The position numbers and the translations under genes are program-made. Under the pieces are notes generated by a model. That model saw nothing but the letters and a program-made list of their open reading frames with translations, did not search any database and was not told where the DNA came from. A DNA stretch of 64,000 nt from an uncultured Paracoccaceae bacterium (lineage in GTDB: Bacteria; Pseudomonadota; Alphaproteobacteria; Rhodobacterales; Rhodobacteraceae), in contig CANMWG010000001.1 of assembly GCA_947501555.1 (NCBI GenBank), positions 868,001 through 932,000 on the forward strand, written 5' to 3'. Of the stretch, positions 36,443 through 45,661 are shown in pieces. Each line of letters begins with the position of its first letter. Within the stretch, counting starts at the first letter, position 1.

Positions 36443-38260
36443 ATGATTTCCCCAATTTCGACCCGCTATCCTTTGCAAAAGCGTCTACGGCTTATCGTGC
36501 CGCTGATGATCTTGACGGTCTGTGGCGGCCTGCTGTGGCAACGCGTGGCGGTGATGGATATTCCAGCCATTGGGGACGCCATTGCACAGGTCAGCATTGG
36601 CCAATGGATATTGGCGATCGTGGCAACGTGGTGCAGTTTTCAGGCAATTGGCCGGTACGACGCGGTATGGCACCGGGTGCTACGGACCGGCGTCTCGCCT
36701 GACCCTGCGCGACGCGCAGGTATCAAGGCCATCGCGCTTGCACAAACCCTTGGATTCGGCGCGCTCACGGGAAGTTTGGTCCGGTGGCGTTGCCTGCCTG
36801 CGCTCTCACTTTGGCAAGTCACACAACTGTCGCTGGCGGTCACGGTGACATTCACCCTCTGCTGGGCGGCCTACGCCGTCTGTGCGCTATGGTGGTTGGG
36901 TCCGGAGCCTGAATTCCTACAAATATCAACCCCTATAACATTGTGCTTGTTGATTATTTTGACATTGGGTGTTGTGGCTGGTCGTCGCCGATTTGCGCCG
37001 CATCTGGCGTCAGGTGACATTGCCGCACTGATTGGGCTTACCGCGGTGGATATGTTGTTTGCGGCCTTGGCCCTATACGTTCTCATGCCTGAAACACTGG
37101 GACTAGCCTTTAACAGCATCTTGGCAGCCTATGTTGTCGCCCTTGGTGTTGGTCTGATCTCAAACACCCCCGGCGGTGCCGGCGCGTTCGATCTTACATT
37201 GCTTGCTTTATTGCCGCTGAGTGCACCGGAACCACTGGTTGCGGCCATCATTGCCTTTCGGATTGTCTATTATCTTTGCCCCGCATTGTTAGCGCTGATT
37301 GCGATTGGCCGACCAATCACAACGCCCCAAAAGATGCACAATTCACCTGCGTCTTGGGGGCTCGCGCGCCAATCGGGCGAGATTAGTCACGGCTGGCATA
37401 TTGGCAGGCTGCCTGGCGTCGCAGCAGCCCTTGGACCACAGCCAAAAAATGCGATAAATTTCAATATATTGCGATCCATTTCTCTACTCACCGGCCGCAC
37501 CGTTGCGCTCTACAATTGCAACAGGCGCTCAGCCAAGGCTGCACGTGATCTTGGTTGGTACGTCCGTCGTACAGCAATGGAGGCGATGATCCGTCCCAAG
37601 AGCTGGTCAACAGCCGGAGGCAAACGCCAAACGCTCCGCCGAAAACTGCGTCACGCCGCGCAAGCGGGCGTCACCATCAGCCAGGCCAGGGTCGATTTAC
37701 CAATGGCGCAAATGCAGCAAATCGCCCGCGAATGGGCAGTGTCGCATGGTGGCGAGCACGGGTTTTCAATGGGGCGGTTCTGTCCCATCTATGTGGCTGA
37801 TCAACGTATCTTTTTGATTAAACACAACGGACAACTCATTGGTTTTGTAACATTTAATGACGGAAAAACGGATTGGGTCTTGGACCTGATCCGGCATAAA
37901 ACCAAGATCCCAGACGGCGCTGTCCAGGCTGCAATCGTTGCGGCCATAGATGCAGCGAAATCCGAAGAGATCACCCATCTGTCGTTGTCTTGCGCCCCAG
38001 ATCCGCGCTTTACGCCCGCCTTTTGGGCGTCCCGACGCGCCGGTTTGATCCAATTCAAACGCAGTTTTGGCCCCATCTGGGTGCCCCGCTATCACGCCGC
38101 CCCCAACCAAGCGGCCTTCTGGTTTACCGGGCTGATCATCGGGATCGCCATCCATCGGCCGTTGCCCAATCTCGTTTGGAAATGGCAACGAATACGCCGC
38201 GATTTGAACATATCCGTCCTGCAAGGCCGCTTTGCAATTGAACTCAACCGCAAGACGTGA
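36443..38260 (+). CDS. MprF-like protein: flippase-type membrane domain plus DUF2156
   Basis: 605 residues. The N-terminal ~310 residues hold about eight membrane segments with ISNTPGGAGAFDLTLLALLP, the motif of the UPF0104/MprF flippase domain. The C-terminal ~280 residues match DUF2156, the aminoacyl-phosphatidylglycerol synthase fold (two GNAT-like halves), with MEAMIRPKSWSTAGGKRQTLRR. MprF-type enzymes add Lys or Ala from tRNA to phosphatidylglycerol and flip the product, lowering surface charge. Whether this one uses aminoacyl-tRNA is unproven. GGAG precedes the ATG at 36443. Followed 37 bases later by the homocysteine methyltransferase gene. Confidence 0.85.
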   Translation: MISPISTRYPLQKRLRLIVPLMILTVCGGLLWQRVAVMDIPAIGDAIAQVSIGQWILAIVATWCSFQAIGRYDAVWHRVLRTGVSPDPARRAGIKAIALAQTLGFGALTGSLVRWRCLPALSLWQVTQLSLAVTVTFTLCWAAYAVCALWWLGPEPEFLQISTPITLCLLIILTLGVVAGRRRFAPHLASGDIAALIGLTAVDMLFAALALYVLMPETLGLAFNSILAAYVVALGVGLISNTPGGAGAFDLTLLALLPLSAPEPLVAAIIAFRIVYYLCPALLALIAIGRPITTPQKMHNSPASWGLARQSGEISHGWHIGRLPGVAAALGPQPKNAINFNILRSISLLTGRTVALYNCNRRSAKAARDLGWYVRRTAMEAMIRPKSWSTAGGKRQTLRRKLRHAAQAGVTISQARVDLPMAQMQQIAREWAVSHGGEHGFSMGRFCPIYVADQRIFLIKHNGQLIGFVTFNDGKTDWVLDLIRHKTKIPDGAVQAAIVAAIDAAKSEEITHLSLSCAPDPRFTPAFWASRRAGLIQFKRSFGPIWVPRYHAAPNQAAFWFTGLIIGIAIHRPLPNLVWKWQRIRRDLNISVLQGRFAIELNRKT

Positions 38261-38297
38261 AAAGCCACGTGCGAATTCAACGAAAGCGCCTGATCTT

Positions 38298-39314
38298 ATG
38301 ACAAATGCACTCTCAAAACTATTGGAAACCCGCGACTGGCTGATGGCAGATGGGGCGACTGGCACCAATTTGTTCAATATGGGGCTGATGTCGGGCGACG
38401 CGCCTGAGATGTGGAACATCGAAGAAACCGCCAAAATTACAATGCTTTACAAGGGTGCTGCTGATGCGGGAAGCGACATCTTTCTGACCAATAGTTTTGG
38501 CGCAAACGCATCGCGGCTGAAACTTCATGGCGCCGAAGGCCGCGTCCACGAGCTGAACAAAGCCGCTGCCGAATTGGGGCGCGATGTTGCGGATGCCTCG
38601 GGGCGCACGATTGTTGTAGCGGGCTCTGTCGGACCAACGGGTGAGATTATGACGCCTATGGGTAGTCTGACCCATGAAAGCGCGGTTGAGATGTTCCATG
38701 AACAAGCCGAGGGCCTGAAGGCTGGCGGCGCAGATATTTTGTGGGTCGAAACCATCAGTGCCGCTGAAGAATTCGCCGCTGCAGCCGAGGCCTTTGCATT
38801 GGCTGATATGCCCTGGTGCGGCACCATGAGCTTTGATACGGCGGGCCGCACCATGATGGGACTTACATCGGCTGACATGGTCAAAAAGGTTGGCAAGATC
38901 GACCACCAACCCATTGGTTTTGGTGCAAATTGTGGCGTTGGGGCATCTGATCTTTTGCGCACAGTTTTGGGCTTCTCGGCGGCGGGTCCATCCTTGCCCA
39001 TCATTGCCAAGGGCAATGCAGGCATCCCGAAATATCATGACGGCCATATCCATTACGATGGCACGCCAGAGCTGATGGCAGATTACGCCGTTTTGGCCCG
39101 CGATTGTGGTGCGACCATTATCGGTGGTTGCTGTGGCACCACGCCTGACCACTTGGAAGCCATGCGCGAAGCTTTGGAGACACGGCCACGTGGCGATACG
39201 CCCACACTGGATGCAATCACCGCGGCCTTGGGTGGCTTTTCATCGGCCTCGGACGGCACCGATGGGGCTGGGCCCGCAGCGTCGCCGCGGCGGGGTCGCC
39301 GCCGCCGCGCCTAA
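38298..39314 (+). CDS. Homocysteine S-methyltransferase family protein (split methionine synthase or BHMT-like)
   Basis: 338 residues from the ATG at 38298. The Hcy-binding barrel has LMADGATGTNLFNMGL, ANCGVGASDLL (zinc ligand Cys) and IIGGCCGTTPDHL (paired zinc Cys). In roseobacters such a stand-alone barrel is usually annotated betaine-homocysteine methyltransferase. As I recall, genetic work in Phaeobacter inhibens showed a three-part methionine synthase that includes one. The window also has a stand-alone corrinoid protein (51.7 kb), supporting the split-MetH reading. The C-terminus ends in an Arg-rich tail (RRGRRRRA). Confidence 0.88.
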   Translation: MTNALSKLLETRDWLMADGATGTNLFNMGLMSGDAPEMWNIEETAKITMLYKGAADAGSDIFLTNSFGANASRLKLHGAEGRVHELNKAAAELGRDVADASGRTIVVAGSVGPTGEIMTPMGSLTHESAVEMFHEQAEGLKAGGADILWVETISAAEEFAAAAEAFALADMPWCGTMSFDTAGRTMMGLTSADMVKKVGKIDHQPIGFGANCGVGASDLLRTVLGFSAAGPSLPIIAKGNAGIPKYHDGHIHYDGTPELMADYAVLARDCGATIIGGCCGTTPDHLEAMREALETRPRGDTPTLDAITAALGGFSSASDGTDGAGPAASPRRGRRRRA

Positions 39315-39337
39315 GAGCCAGAGTGCGTACATATTGC

Positions 39338-39358
39338 GTACAGAACCTGTACGTACAG
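39338..39358. repeat. Overlapping GTAC-type inverted repeats between convergent genes
   Basis: GTACAG / CTGTAC with a three-base spacer overlaps a perfect 12-base palindrome CTGTACGTACAG at 39347-39358. It sits in the 48-base gap between the convergent homocysteine methyltransferase and ACC deaminase genes, so it could form a bidirectional stem. There is no T run. Confidence 0.4.
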
Positions 39359-39362
39359 AGCG

Positions 39363-40382
39363 TCAACCGTCTTTGTAGTAAGAACTGTAACCGTTCAAGG
39401 CCGGCGCACCGCCGAGGTGGGCGTAGAGCACCTTGGCGCCCTTGGGAAAGAACCCCTTCTGTGCCAGATCGATCATACCTTGCATCGATTTGCCTTCATA
39501 AACTGGGTCGGTCATCATCGCTTCGGTCTTCGCGGCCAGCCTGATCGCGGCGTTGGTTTCCTCGGAAGGGACGCCGTAAGCCGGATAGGCGTAATCTGGA
39601 TTGATGTGGATTTCATCCTCGCGGACCGCACGGCCAAGTCCGACAAGTTCTGCCGTGTTATCGACGATGGACCGTACCTGATCACGCGTTTGCTGCAGTG
39701 TGCCCGAAGCATCGATCCCGATCACCCGGTCCGCCCGGTCTTGTGCTGCGAACCCGACAATCATTCCCCCTTGGGTCGATCCCGTCACAACGCAGACCAC
39801 GATGTAGTCGAACTGAAACCCAAGGCCGGCTTCTTGTTCGGCAACTTCTTCGGCGAAACCGATGTAGCCCAACGCGCCATATTTATGGACCGAGGCACCC
39901 GCTGGGATCGGATAGGGTTTGCCGCCTGCGTCCTCGACCGATTTGATCGCATCCTCCCAGCTTTGCCGGATGCCTATGTCAAACCCATCATCCACCAACC
40001 GGCTATCGGCCCCCATCAACCGCGTTAGCATGATGTTCCCCACACGGTCATAAACCGCATCGTGATGCGGGACCCATTTTTCCTGGATCACGACGCATTT
40101 CATCCCGATCTTGGCCGCCGTTGCCGCGACCATGCGCGTATGGTTCGATTGCACCCCGCCGATTGAGACCAACGTGTCCGCACCGCTGGCGATCGCATCT
40201 GGCACGATGTATTCCAGTTTGCGCAGCTTGTTCCCCCCAAAGGCCAACCCCGAGTTACAATCCTCGCGTTTGGCATAGAATTCCACATCTGCACCCACGG
40301 CTTCGGTCAACCGCGGTAAGTGTTCTATGGCTGTGGGGCCGAAGGTAAGCGGGTAGCGTTCAAATGGGGCGAGCAATGACAT
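39363..40382 (-). CDS. acdS: 1-aminocyclopropane-1-carboxylate deaminase
   Basis: 339 residues, PLP-dependent fold II. The PLP Lys is in [11 protein letters not shown]; the second catalytic Ser follows in [12 protein letters not shown]. The residues that separate true ACC deaminase from D-cysteine desulfhydrase are present: Tyr-Glu in [12 protein letters not shown] and Leu in [13 protein letters not shown]. It cleaves the plant ethylene precursor ACC to 2-oxobutyrate and ammonia. It is divergent from an Lrp-family gene with 152 bases between, the classical acdS/acdR arrangement. Confidence 0.93.
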   Translation of the reverse strand: MSLLAPFERYPLTFGPTAIEHLPRLTEAVGADVEFYAKREDCNSGLAFGGNKLRKLEYIVPDAIASGADTLVSIGGVQSNHTRMVAATAAKIGMKCVVIQEKWVPHHDAVYDRVGNIMLTRLMGADSRLVDDGFDIGIRQSWEDAIKSVEDAGGKPYPIPAGASVHKYGALGYIGFAEEVAEQEAGLGFQFDYIVVCVVTGSTQGGMIVGFAAQDRADRVIGIDASGTLQQTRDQVRSIVDNTAELVGLGRAVREDEIHINPDYAYPAYGVPSEETNAAIRLAAKTEAMMTDPVYEGKSMQGMIDLAQKGFFPKGAKVLYAHLGGAPALNGYSSYYKDG

Positions 40383-40490
40383 GGGCGTTTTCTCCTGCTG
40401 TGTTCAAAAAACGTAGCAGGACAGCCGCGAAAGGTGCTTTCAAAATTGCCTGGATTTCGTTCTCATAGTCAATTATTTTTCCGACATATC

Positions 40491-40511
40491 TCTCAATGAG
40501 AATTCTTGAGA
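40491..40511. promoter_or_regulatory. Candidate operator of the acdR/acdS divergon
   Basis: TCTCAA (40491-40496) and TTGAGA (40506-40511) form an inverted repeat centred on GAATTC-containing sequence, 24 bases upstream of the Lrp-type gene and facing acdS. Size and AT-rich core fit an Lrp/AsnC family site. Confidence 0.5.
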
Positions 40512-40534
40512 TCAAATAACTGAAAGATTCTTTC

Positions 40535-40996
40535 ATGCTGCCACTGGACCGAATCGACACCCGTATCCTGCGCCATCTTCAATCTGATGGGCGCCTGACC
40601 AATGCTGAGCTGGCAAAGGCAGTGAACGTCAGCCCAGCAACATGCCATCGGCGTACACAAGCCTTGTTTGAAGCCGGTCATATCACCCAGGTGATGGGGC
40701 ATGTGAACCCCGCCTCTGTCGATCTTGGTACGTTGGTGATGGTGGGCGTCATCCTGGATCGGTCCACACCCGAGAGCTTTGCTGCTTTTGAGAAGGCCGT
40801 CGACGGCATGACAGAGTTATTGGATTGCCATCTTGTGGCCGGGGATTTTGATTATCTGCTCAAGATACGTGTCCGAGACATGAATAGTTTTAACACGTTA
40901 CACACCAAAATGCTGATCGCCTTACCCGGTGTGCGCCAGATCCGGACGTTCTTTGTGCTCAAAGAGATCAAAGAAAACGCGCCGCTTGCATTTTAG
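40535..40996 (+). CDS. acdR: Lrp/AsnC family transcriptional regulator, probable AcdR
   Basis: 153 residues. N-terminal winged helix-turn-helix (LDRIDTRILRHLQSDGRLTN, VSPATCHRRTQAL) and C-terminal RAM ligand-binding domain (HLVAGDFDYLLKIRVRD). Divergent from acdS, so most likely the ACC-responsive activator AcdR, which in studied bacteria is an Lrp homologue. Symbol given from context. Confidence 0.88.
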   Translation: MLPLDRIDTRILRHLQSDGRLTNAELAKAVNVSPATCHRRTQALFEAGHITQVMGHVNPASVDLGTLVMVGVILDRSTPESFAAFEKAVDGMTELLDCHLVAGDFDYLLKIRVRDMNSFNTLHTKMLIALPGVRQIRTFFVLKEIKENAPLAF

Positions 40997-41051
40997 GCCC
41001 TGCGCAGGCCGGGCTGCATCGATGGACATGCTTGATGCCAAAGCGGGCAGC

Positions 41052-41849
41052 TTACTGTTGTACCTGCACGGAGACCGTCATCGCTTCGTTTCCGGGACCG
41101 ATCCGCAAGCCTTCAATCGGCGATGCATCTCGCGCGTCGCGCCCCGCTGCTATGCGAACGTATTTGTCGTCAGGCGACACCCCGTTTGACACGTCAAACC
41201 CAACCCAGCCCAGTTCGGCGATGTGCGCCTCTGCCCAAGCATGGGTCGCATCCTGGTCGATTTGTCCGTCAATCATGAGATAACCGCTAATATAGCGTGC
41301 GGGAATTTTAGCGGCCCTGCAGGCTGCAATAAATATCTGTGCGTGATCCTGGCAGACCCCTGCCCCAGCGCTCAATGCCTCTTCTGCCGTGGTGTTCGAC
41401 CCGGTGACCCCGATTTCATAAGGTGCGGCTTTCAGGATCATTGCAGACATCTCATGCAGTGCCTTCAGCTGGTCATCGCTGCTGATCAGGATCTTGGCGA
41501 TGTCGGCCACTTTGGCCCCTGCCGCCGTGGCACCGGTGACCTGCTTGAAATGCCAAAGCGGCGCATACCCGTAGCGTTTCCCAAATATGCCAGACGTATC
41601 ATGTGTCTGCACCGTTCCGGCCGCTGTGATTGACACCGATTGCGTGCCCGGTGTCACGCTGATCAATTCGACGTGGTTGCCGTAGTGATCCAGATAGTTT
41701 GTTTCTGCTTTGCCCCCATCCACTGTGACGCTCCAACCGCCAACATCTTGCAAATGCGTCGGCTGCGGCCGCAAACGCACCTTTTGCAGGGCGTAATCGA
41801 CGGGTTCATCGAAGTTGTAAGTTGTCGTGTGGCTGATCTGAAGCTGCAT
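41052..41849 (-). CDS. Transglutaminase-like cysteine peptidase family protein
   Basis: 265 residues. An N-terminal bacterial transglutaminase-like beta domain starts QISHTTTYNFDEPVDYALQK. The catalytic core has Cys in SAGAGVCQDHAQIFIAACRA, His in DATHAWAEAHI and Asp in GFDVSNG, giving a complete Cys-His-Asp triad. It starts with ATG directly after the alpha-E gene's stop (TAAATG). It is the third gene of the ATP-grasp/alpha-E/transglutaminase set, thought to make or remove an unknown peptide tag. Confidence 0.92.
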   Translation of the reverse strand: MQLQISHTTTYNFDEPVDYALQKVRLRPQPTHLQDVGGWSVTVDGGKAETNYLDHYGNHVELISVTPGTQSVSITAAGTVQTHDTSGIFGKRYGYAPLWHFKQVTGATAAGAKVADIAKILISSDDQLKALHEMSAMILKAAPYEIGVTGSNTTAEEALSAGAGVCQDHAQIFIAACRAAKIPARYISGYLMIDGQIDQDATHAWAEAHIAELGWVGFDVSNGVSPDDKYVRIAAGRDARDASPIEGLRIGPGNEAMTVSVQVQQ

Positions 41850-42791
41850 TTAGCTGTTAAACCTGTAGTCCTGTTCGATCTGTTGCCCAAGCTGGGCGTT
41901 GTCTTGTATCACCCCACCGACAAATTCATGCAGCCCTTCCTCAAAAATCGAATTGATATCACGATCTTTGAGCCTTGCGCTCAACTTGTCCGCCATATCA
42001 TGCGAGGGCATTCGCGTGCCGTAGTCCGTTGCCAGATAGCCCAGATTATCCACCAGTTTTGAGGCCCCAAAACACAGCGATCGCGGCATCCGCCCATCAA
42101 GGATCAGGAAATTGGCGATGGCAGAGGCTGTGTAGTCCCCATCAACCGCCCATCTGAACGACCGATGCGCCGAAACCGACCGCAGAATCGTTTCCCATTG
42201 CACGTTGTCCAGCCGGCTGCCCACAAAGGACGCCGCTGGCAGCAGTGAGTAGTATTTGACGTCAATGATCCGCGCCGTGCTGTCGATCCGTTCGATGAAT
42301 GTGCCCAAGCGGCAGAAATCGAACATGTCGTTGCGCAGCATTGTGCCGTGTAACGCGCCCCGGACCAGCGCTGACTGTTGCCGGATGGTGGCCAAAACGG
42401 CGGGCACTTCGGTCTGCGCCACTGGCTCTTTCAACAGTTTGGTGAGCAACATCCAGGTCTCATTCACCGCAGCCCAAACCTCGGTGGTTAGCGCGGTGCG
42501 GACCAGCCGCGCATTGTCCCGTGCGGATTTGATCACCGAAAGGACCGAACTGGGGTTGTCGGTGTCCCGCAGCAGGAAGTTCACGACCCGCGCCCCATCA
42601 TAGCCATCATTGCGCGCCTCATAGGCCGTTTGCGCAGCAGAGGTGACAATGACTGATTTCCATTCTGATTCCGCGTCAGATGACCGGGTCAAGGCGATCC
42701 GAAAACCGGCTTCAAGCAGCCGTGCTGTATTATCGGCCCGCTCAAGCGACCGGAACATCCAATAGAGACCTCCAGCGGTTTTTCCCAGCAT
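41850..42791 (-). CDS. Alpha-E domain protein
   Basis: 313 residues, all-helical alpha-E family. GLYWMFRSLERADNTARLLE at the N-terminus and RIDSTARIIDVKYYSLLP in the middle carry the paired conserved E-R and R-D-D type residues of the family. Function unknown; always seen with a circularly permuted ATP-grasp protein, as here (one base after its stop region) and with the transglutaminase downstream. Confidence 0.92.
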   Translation of the reverse strand: MLGKTAGGLYWMFRSLERADNTARLLEAGFRIALTRSSDAESEWKSVIVTSAAQTAYEARNDGYDGARVVNFLLRDTDNPSSVLSVIKSARDNARLVRTALTTEVWAAVNETWMLLTKLLKEPVAQTEVPAVLATIRQQSALVRGALHGTMLRNDMFDFCRLGTFIERIDSTARIIDVKYYSLLPAASFVGSRLDNVQWETILRSVSAHRSFRWAVDGDYTASAIANFLILDGRMPRSLCFGASKLVDNLGYLATDYGTRMPSHDMADKLSARLKDRDINSIFEEGLHEFVGGVIQDNAQLGQQIEQDYRFNS

Positions 42792-42792
42792 G

Positions 42793-44217
42793 TTAGTCTT
42801 CCAATATCCAAGTGTCTTTTGTACCGCCGCCCTGGCTTGAATTCACCACAAGGCTGCCTTGCTTCAACGCCACACGGGTCAACCCGCCGGGCGTGATGTT
42901 GATCCCTTCAGGCGACATCAGTGCAAAGGGCCGCAGGTCCACGTGGCGCGGTGCCAGGCCCTTTTGGGTGAAGATCGGCACCGTGGACAGCGAAAGTGTC
43001 GGTTGCGCAATGTAATTGCCAGGGTTGTCTTTGAGTTTGATGGCAAAGGCCGCAATCTCTTTCTTGCTAGCCGCTGGTCCCACAAGCATGCCGTAGCCAC
43101 CAGAGCCGTGCACCTCTTTCACCACCAGATCCGAGAGGTTATCCAGCACGTATTTTAGCATATCCGGTTCGGAACAGCGGTAGGTTTCCACGTTCTTCAG
43201 GATTGCCTTTTCGCCGGTGTAAAATTGCACAATATCAGGCACGTAGCTATAGATCGCTTTGTCATCTGCCACGCCCGTCCCCGGTGCATTGGCGATGGTG
43301 ATATTGCCTGCGCGGTAGACATCCATGATCCCCGGCACACCCAGCATAGACTGCGGGTTAAAGGTCAACGGATCAATGAATTCATCGTCGACGCGCCGGT
43401 AAAGCACATCAATCGTTTTATACCCGCGTGTCGTGCGCATCGCGATTTTACCGTCGCGGACCCGTAGATCGTGGCCCTCAACAAGTTCCACACCCATTTG
43501 GTCGGCCAGAAAGCTGTGTTCATAATAGGCCGAGTTATGAATGCCCGGCGTCAGTACTGCCACACATGGCCGTCCTTCGCAGGATTTGGGCGCACAGGCC
43601 GCAAGCGACCTCCGCAGGCTTTTGGGATAATCGCTGACCGGTTGTACTTTGATCTGGCTGAAGAGTTCAGGGAACATCTGCAGCATGGTTTCGCGGTTCT
43701 CCAGCATGTAGCTGACACCGGATGGCGTGCGCGCATTGTCTTCGAGCACAAAGAAGTCATCTTCGCCCGTGCGCACGATATCTGTGCCCACGATATGGGT
43801 ATAGACATCACCTGGCGGCGTAAATCCCATCATCTGCGGCAGGAAGGCGTCGTTATTTGCAATCAACTCAGTCGGGATCACCCCAGCCCGCAAAATTTCC
43901 TGCCGGTTGTAGATGTCATGGAGAAACGCGTTGATCGCGCGGACCCGCTGTTCGATGCCTTTGGACAGTTTGGTCCATTCCCGGTTCGACAGAATGCGCG
44001 GGACAAGATCGAAGGGGATCAGCCGTTCTTCGGCGTCAGCCTGTCCGTAGACATTGAAGGTGATCCCGCTGCGTCGAAAAAACGCTTCGGCCTCTTGGGA
44101 TTTGTTGGAAAGTCGGGTGTTGTTTTGTGTCGCGAACCAGGCGTCGTATTCGGCATAAGGGCTACGCACAGAATCTTGGGCCTGCATTTCGTCGAAGTGG
44201 CGCGTGTTTTCAGTCAT
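42793..44217 (-). CDS. Circularly permuted type 2 ATP-grasp protein
   Basis: 474 residues. The family N-terminus FFRRSGITFNVYGQADAEER, the VYTHIVGTDIVRTGEDDFFV stretch, the NARTPSGVSYMLENR stretch, and a C-terminal VKEVHGSGGYGMLVGP ATP-binding loop are all present. It is predicted to be a peptide ligase or amidoligase forming a small peptide or tag, with alpha-E and transglutaminase partners in the same operon. Substrate unknown. Confidence 0.93.
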   Translation of the reverse strand: MTENTRHFDEMQAQDSVRSPYAEYDAWFATQNNTRLSNKSQEAEAFFRRSGITFNVYGQADAEERLIPFDLVPRILSNREWTKLSKGIEQRVRAINAFLHDIYNRQEILRAGVIPTELIANNDAFLPQMMGFTPPGDVYTHIVGTDIVRTGEDDFFVLEDNARTPSGVSYMLENRETMLQMFPELFSQIKVQPVSDYPKSLRRSLAACAPKSCEGRPCVAVLTPGIHNSAYYEHSFLADQMGVELVEGHDLRVRDGKIAMRTTRGYKTIDVLYRRVDDEFIDPLTFNPQSMLGVPGIMDVYRAGNITIANAPGTGVADDKAIYSYVPDIVQFYTGEKAILKNVETYRCSEPDMLKYVLDNLSDLVVKEVHGSGGYGMLVGPAASKKEIAAFAIKLKDNPGNYIAQPTLSLSTVPIFTQKGLAPRHVDLRPFALMSPEGINITPGGLTRVALKQGSLVVNSSQGGGTKDTWILED

Positions 44218-44297
44218 TTAGGCAGCCTACAGGCTTTTTAGGTCGCCGCAATAGCCGTCGGACAATTTGCAGTCCGGTTCACACAGCGCCGCAGAAT

Positions 44298-45617
44298 TCA
44301 GCGCCCCAACACGATCTCTGCCATCAACCCACCCAGTTTTTGACTTTCGCCAAGCCGCAAAACGCCCCCATGTGTCCGGGCCACATCAGACACAATCGAT
44401 AGCCCCAACCCCACGCCGCTGCCCTTGTTCTGATTGCGTGCTGGGTCCAGCCTGACAAAAGGGCTGATCGCATCATCGCGCATGTCAGCAGGAATACCGG
44501 GACCGTCGTCCTCGACCCAGAACCGAATCGCCCGATCAGTCACACTGACCCCCACTTCGGCATTGTTGCCATAGCGCAGCGCATTGTTCACCAGATTATC
44601 CAACGCCCGCCGGATGGCCAAAGGCCGTAACGGCAAGGGTGCTCGCGCCCCTTCAATGCCGCCGAGTGTGACCGCCTGCCCTATTCGTTTTGCGTCATCC
44701 AAAACCGCTGTGACAATCTCTGCAGGCACGACCTCTTCCAGATTGTCGCCTGCATCGCTGCGAGCGAAATCCAAAAACCCATCCAGCAGCCGCTGCATAT
44801 CGTCCACGTCACGGACCAAAGGTGCGACCTCGTCTTCATCAAGCATCGACAGGCCAAGGCGCAACCGGGTCAAAGGTGTACGCAAATCGTGGCTGACCCC
44901 GGACAGCATTAATGTCCGGCTTTGCGTTTGCCGCTCAAGCCTATTGCGCATGTCCAAAAAAGCCATGCCCGCTGCCCGAACCTCAACTGCACCGGTTGGC
45001 GTGAATTGGGTGATCCGCCCCTTCCCGTAGTCCGCCGCTGCTCCCGCCATCCGTTTAATTGGCCGCAGCTGATTGCGCAGAAAGAAATAGGCGACCGCCG
45101 TCATCAGCGCCCCCATCACCACCATGATCACCAGCAATTGGTGCGGGTTTGACGCCGACACCCGCCGCCTGCTGAAATCCAGCTTGAGCGGCCCTTGTGC
45201 TGTGTCGATCCAGACCACCACCCGGCGCCGGTCAGCAAGTGACACCTGCATGATGTTGGCCACACCCCGGCGCATCGTTGCAATGACCGAGTTCCCGGTC
45301 AGGTCGACCCAAGGCACGATATCGTCATCCACGACATCGTCTGCTGGTAAAACTGTCAGGATCTCAAGGGGTGCATCGATCCGCGACAGCGCATCACGCG
45401 CAGCTTCAAGGTCGGCTGCGTTGTTCACCGTATCGATCAAAAAGCGCAGTTCAATGTTCACAGCACTTGTCATCAGCTCTGTGACCCCATCAAAGTGGCG
45501 TTGGATGAACACAACCGAGACCAGCAATTGCAACATGATCACCGGCAGAACCAAGATCAGCGCCGCCCGGGCATAAATCCCGCGGGGCATATAGTTTTTG
45601 AGCCAACGAAAGAACAT
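44298..45617 (-). CDS. EnvZ-like sensor histidine kinase
   Basis: 439 residues. Two membrane segments (about 17-38 and 163-182) with a periplasmic loop between, HAMP linker, H-box SGVSHDLRTPLTRLRLGLSM, N-box LDNLVNNALRYGNNA, and G-boxes VEDDGPGIP and GSGVGLGLSIV. The SHDLRTPLTRLRL form is typical of the EnvZ branch. No OmpR-type regulator gene is adjacent here; the gene upstream is divergent. Stress or osmolarity sensing is only a family inference. Confidence 0.9.
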   Translation of the reverse strand: MFFRWLKNYMPRGIYARAALILVLPVIMLQLLVSVVFIQRHFDGVTELMTSAVNIELRFLIDTVNNAADLEAARDALSRIDAPLEILTVLPADDVVDDDIVPWVDLTGNSVIATMRRGVANIMQVSLADRRRVVVWIDTAQGPLKLDFSRRRVSASNPHQLLVIMVVMGALMTAVAYFFLRNQLRPIKRMAGAAADYGKGRITQFTPTGAVEVRAAGMAFLDMRNRLERQTQSRTLMLSGVSHDLRTPLTRLRLGLSMLDEDEVAPLVRDVDDMQRLLDGFLDFARSDAGDNLEEVVPAEIVTAVLDDAKRIGQAVTLGGIEGARAPLPLRPLAIRRALDNLVNNALRYGNNAEVGVSVTDRAIRFWVEDDGPGIPADMRDDAISPFVRLDPARNQNKGSGVGLGLSIVSDVARTHGGVLRLGESQKLGGLMAEIVLGR

Positions 45618-45661
45618 GCCGCCACGCTAACGCGCGAGCGCAAAAACGAAAAGCCAAGAAC

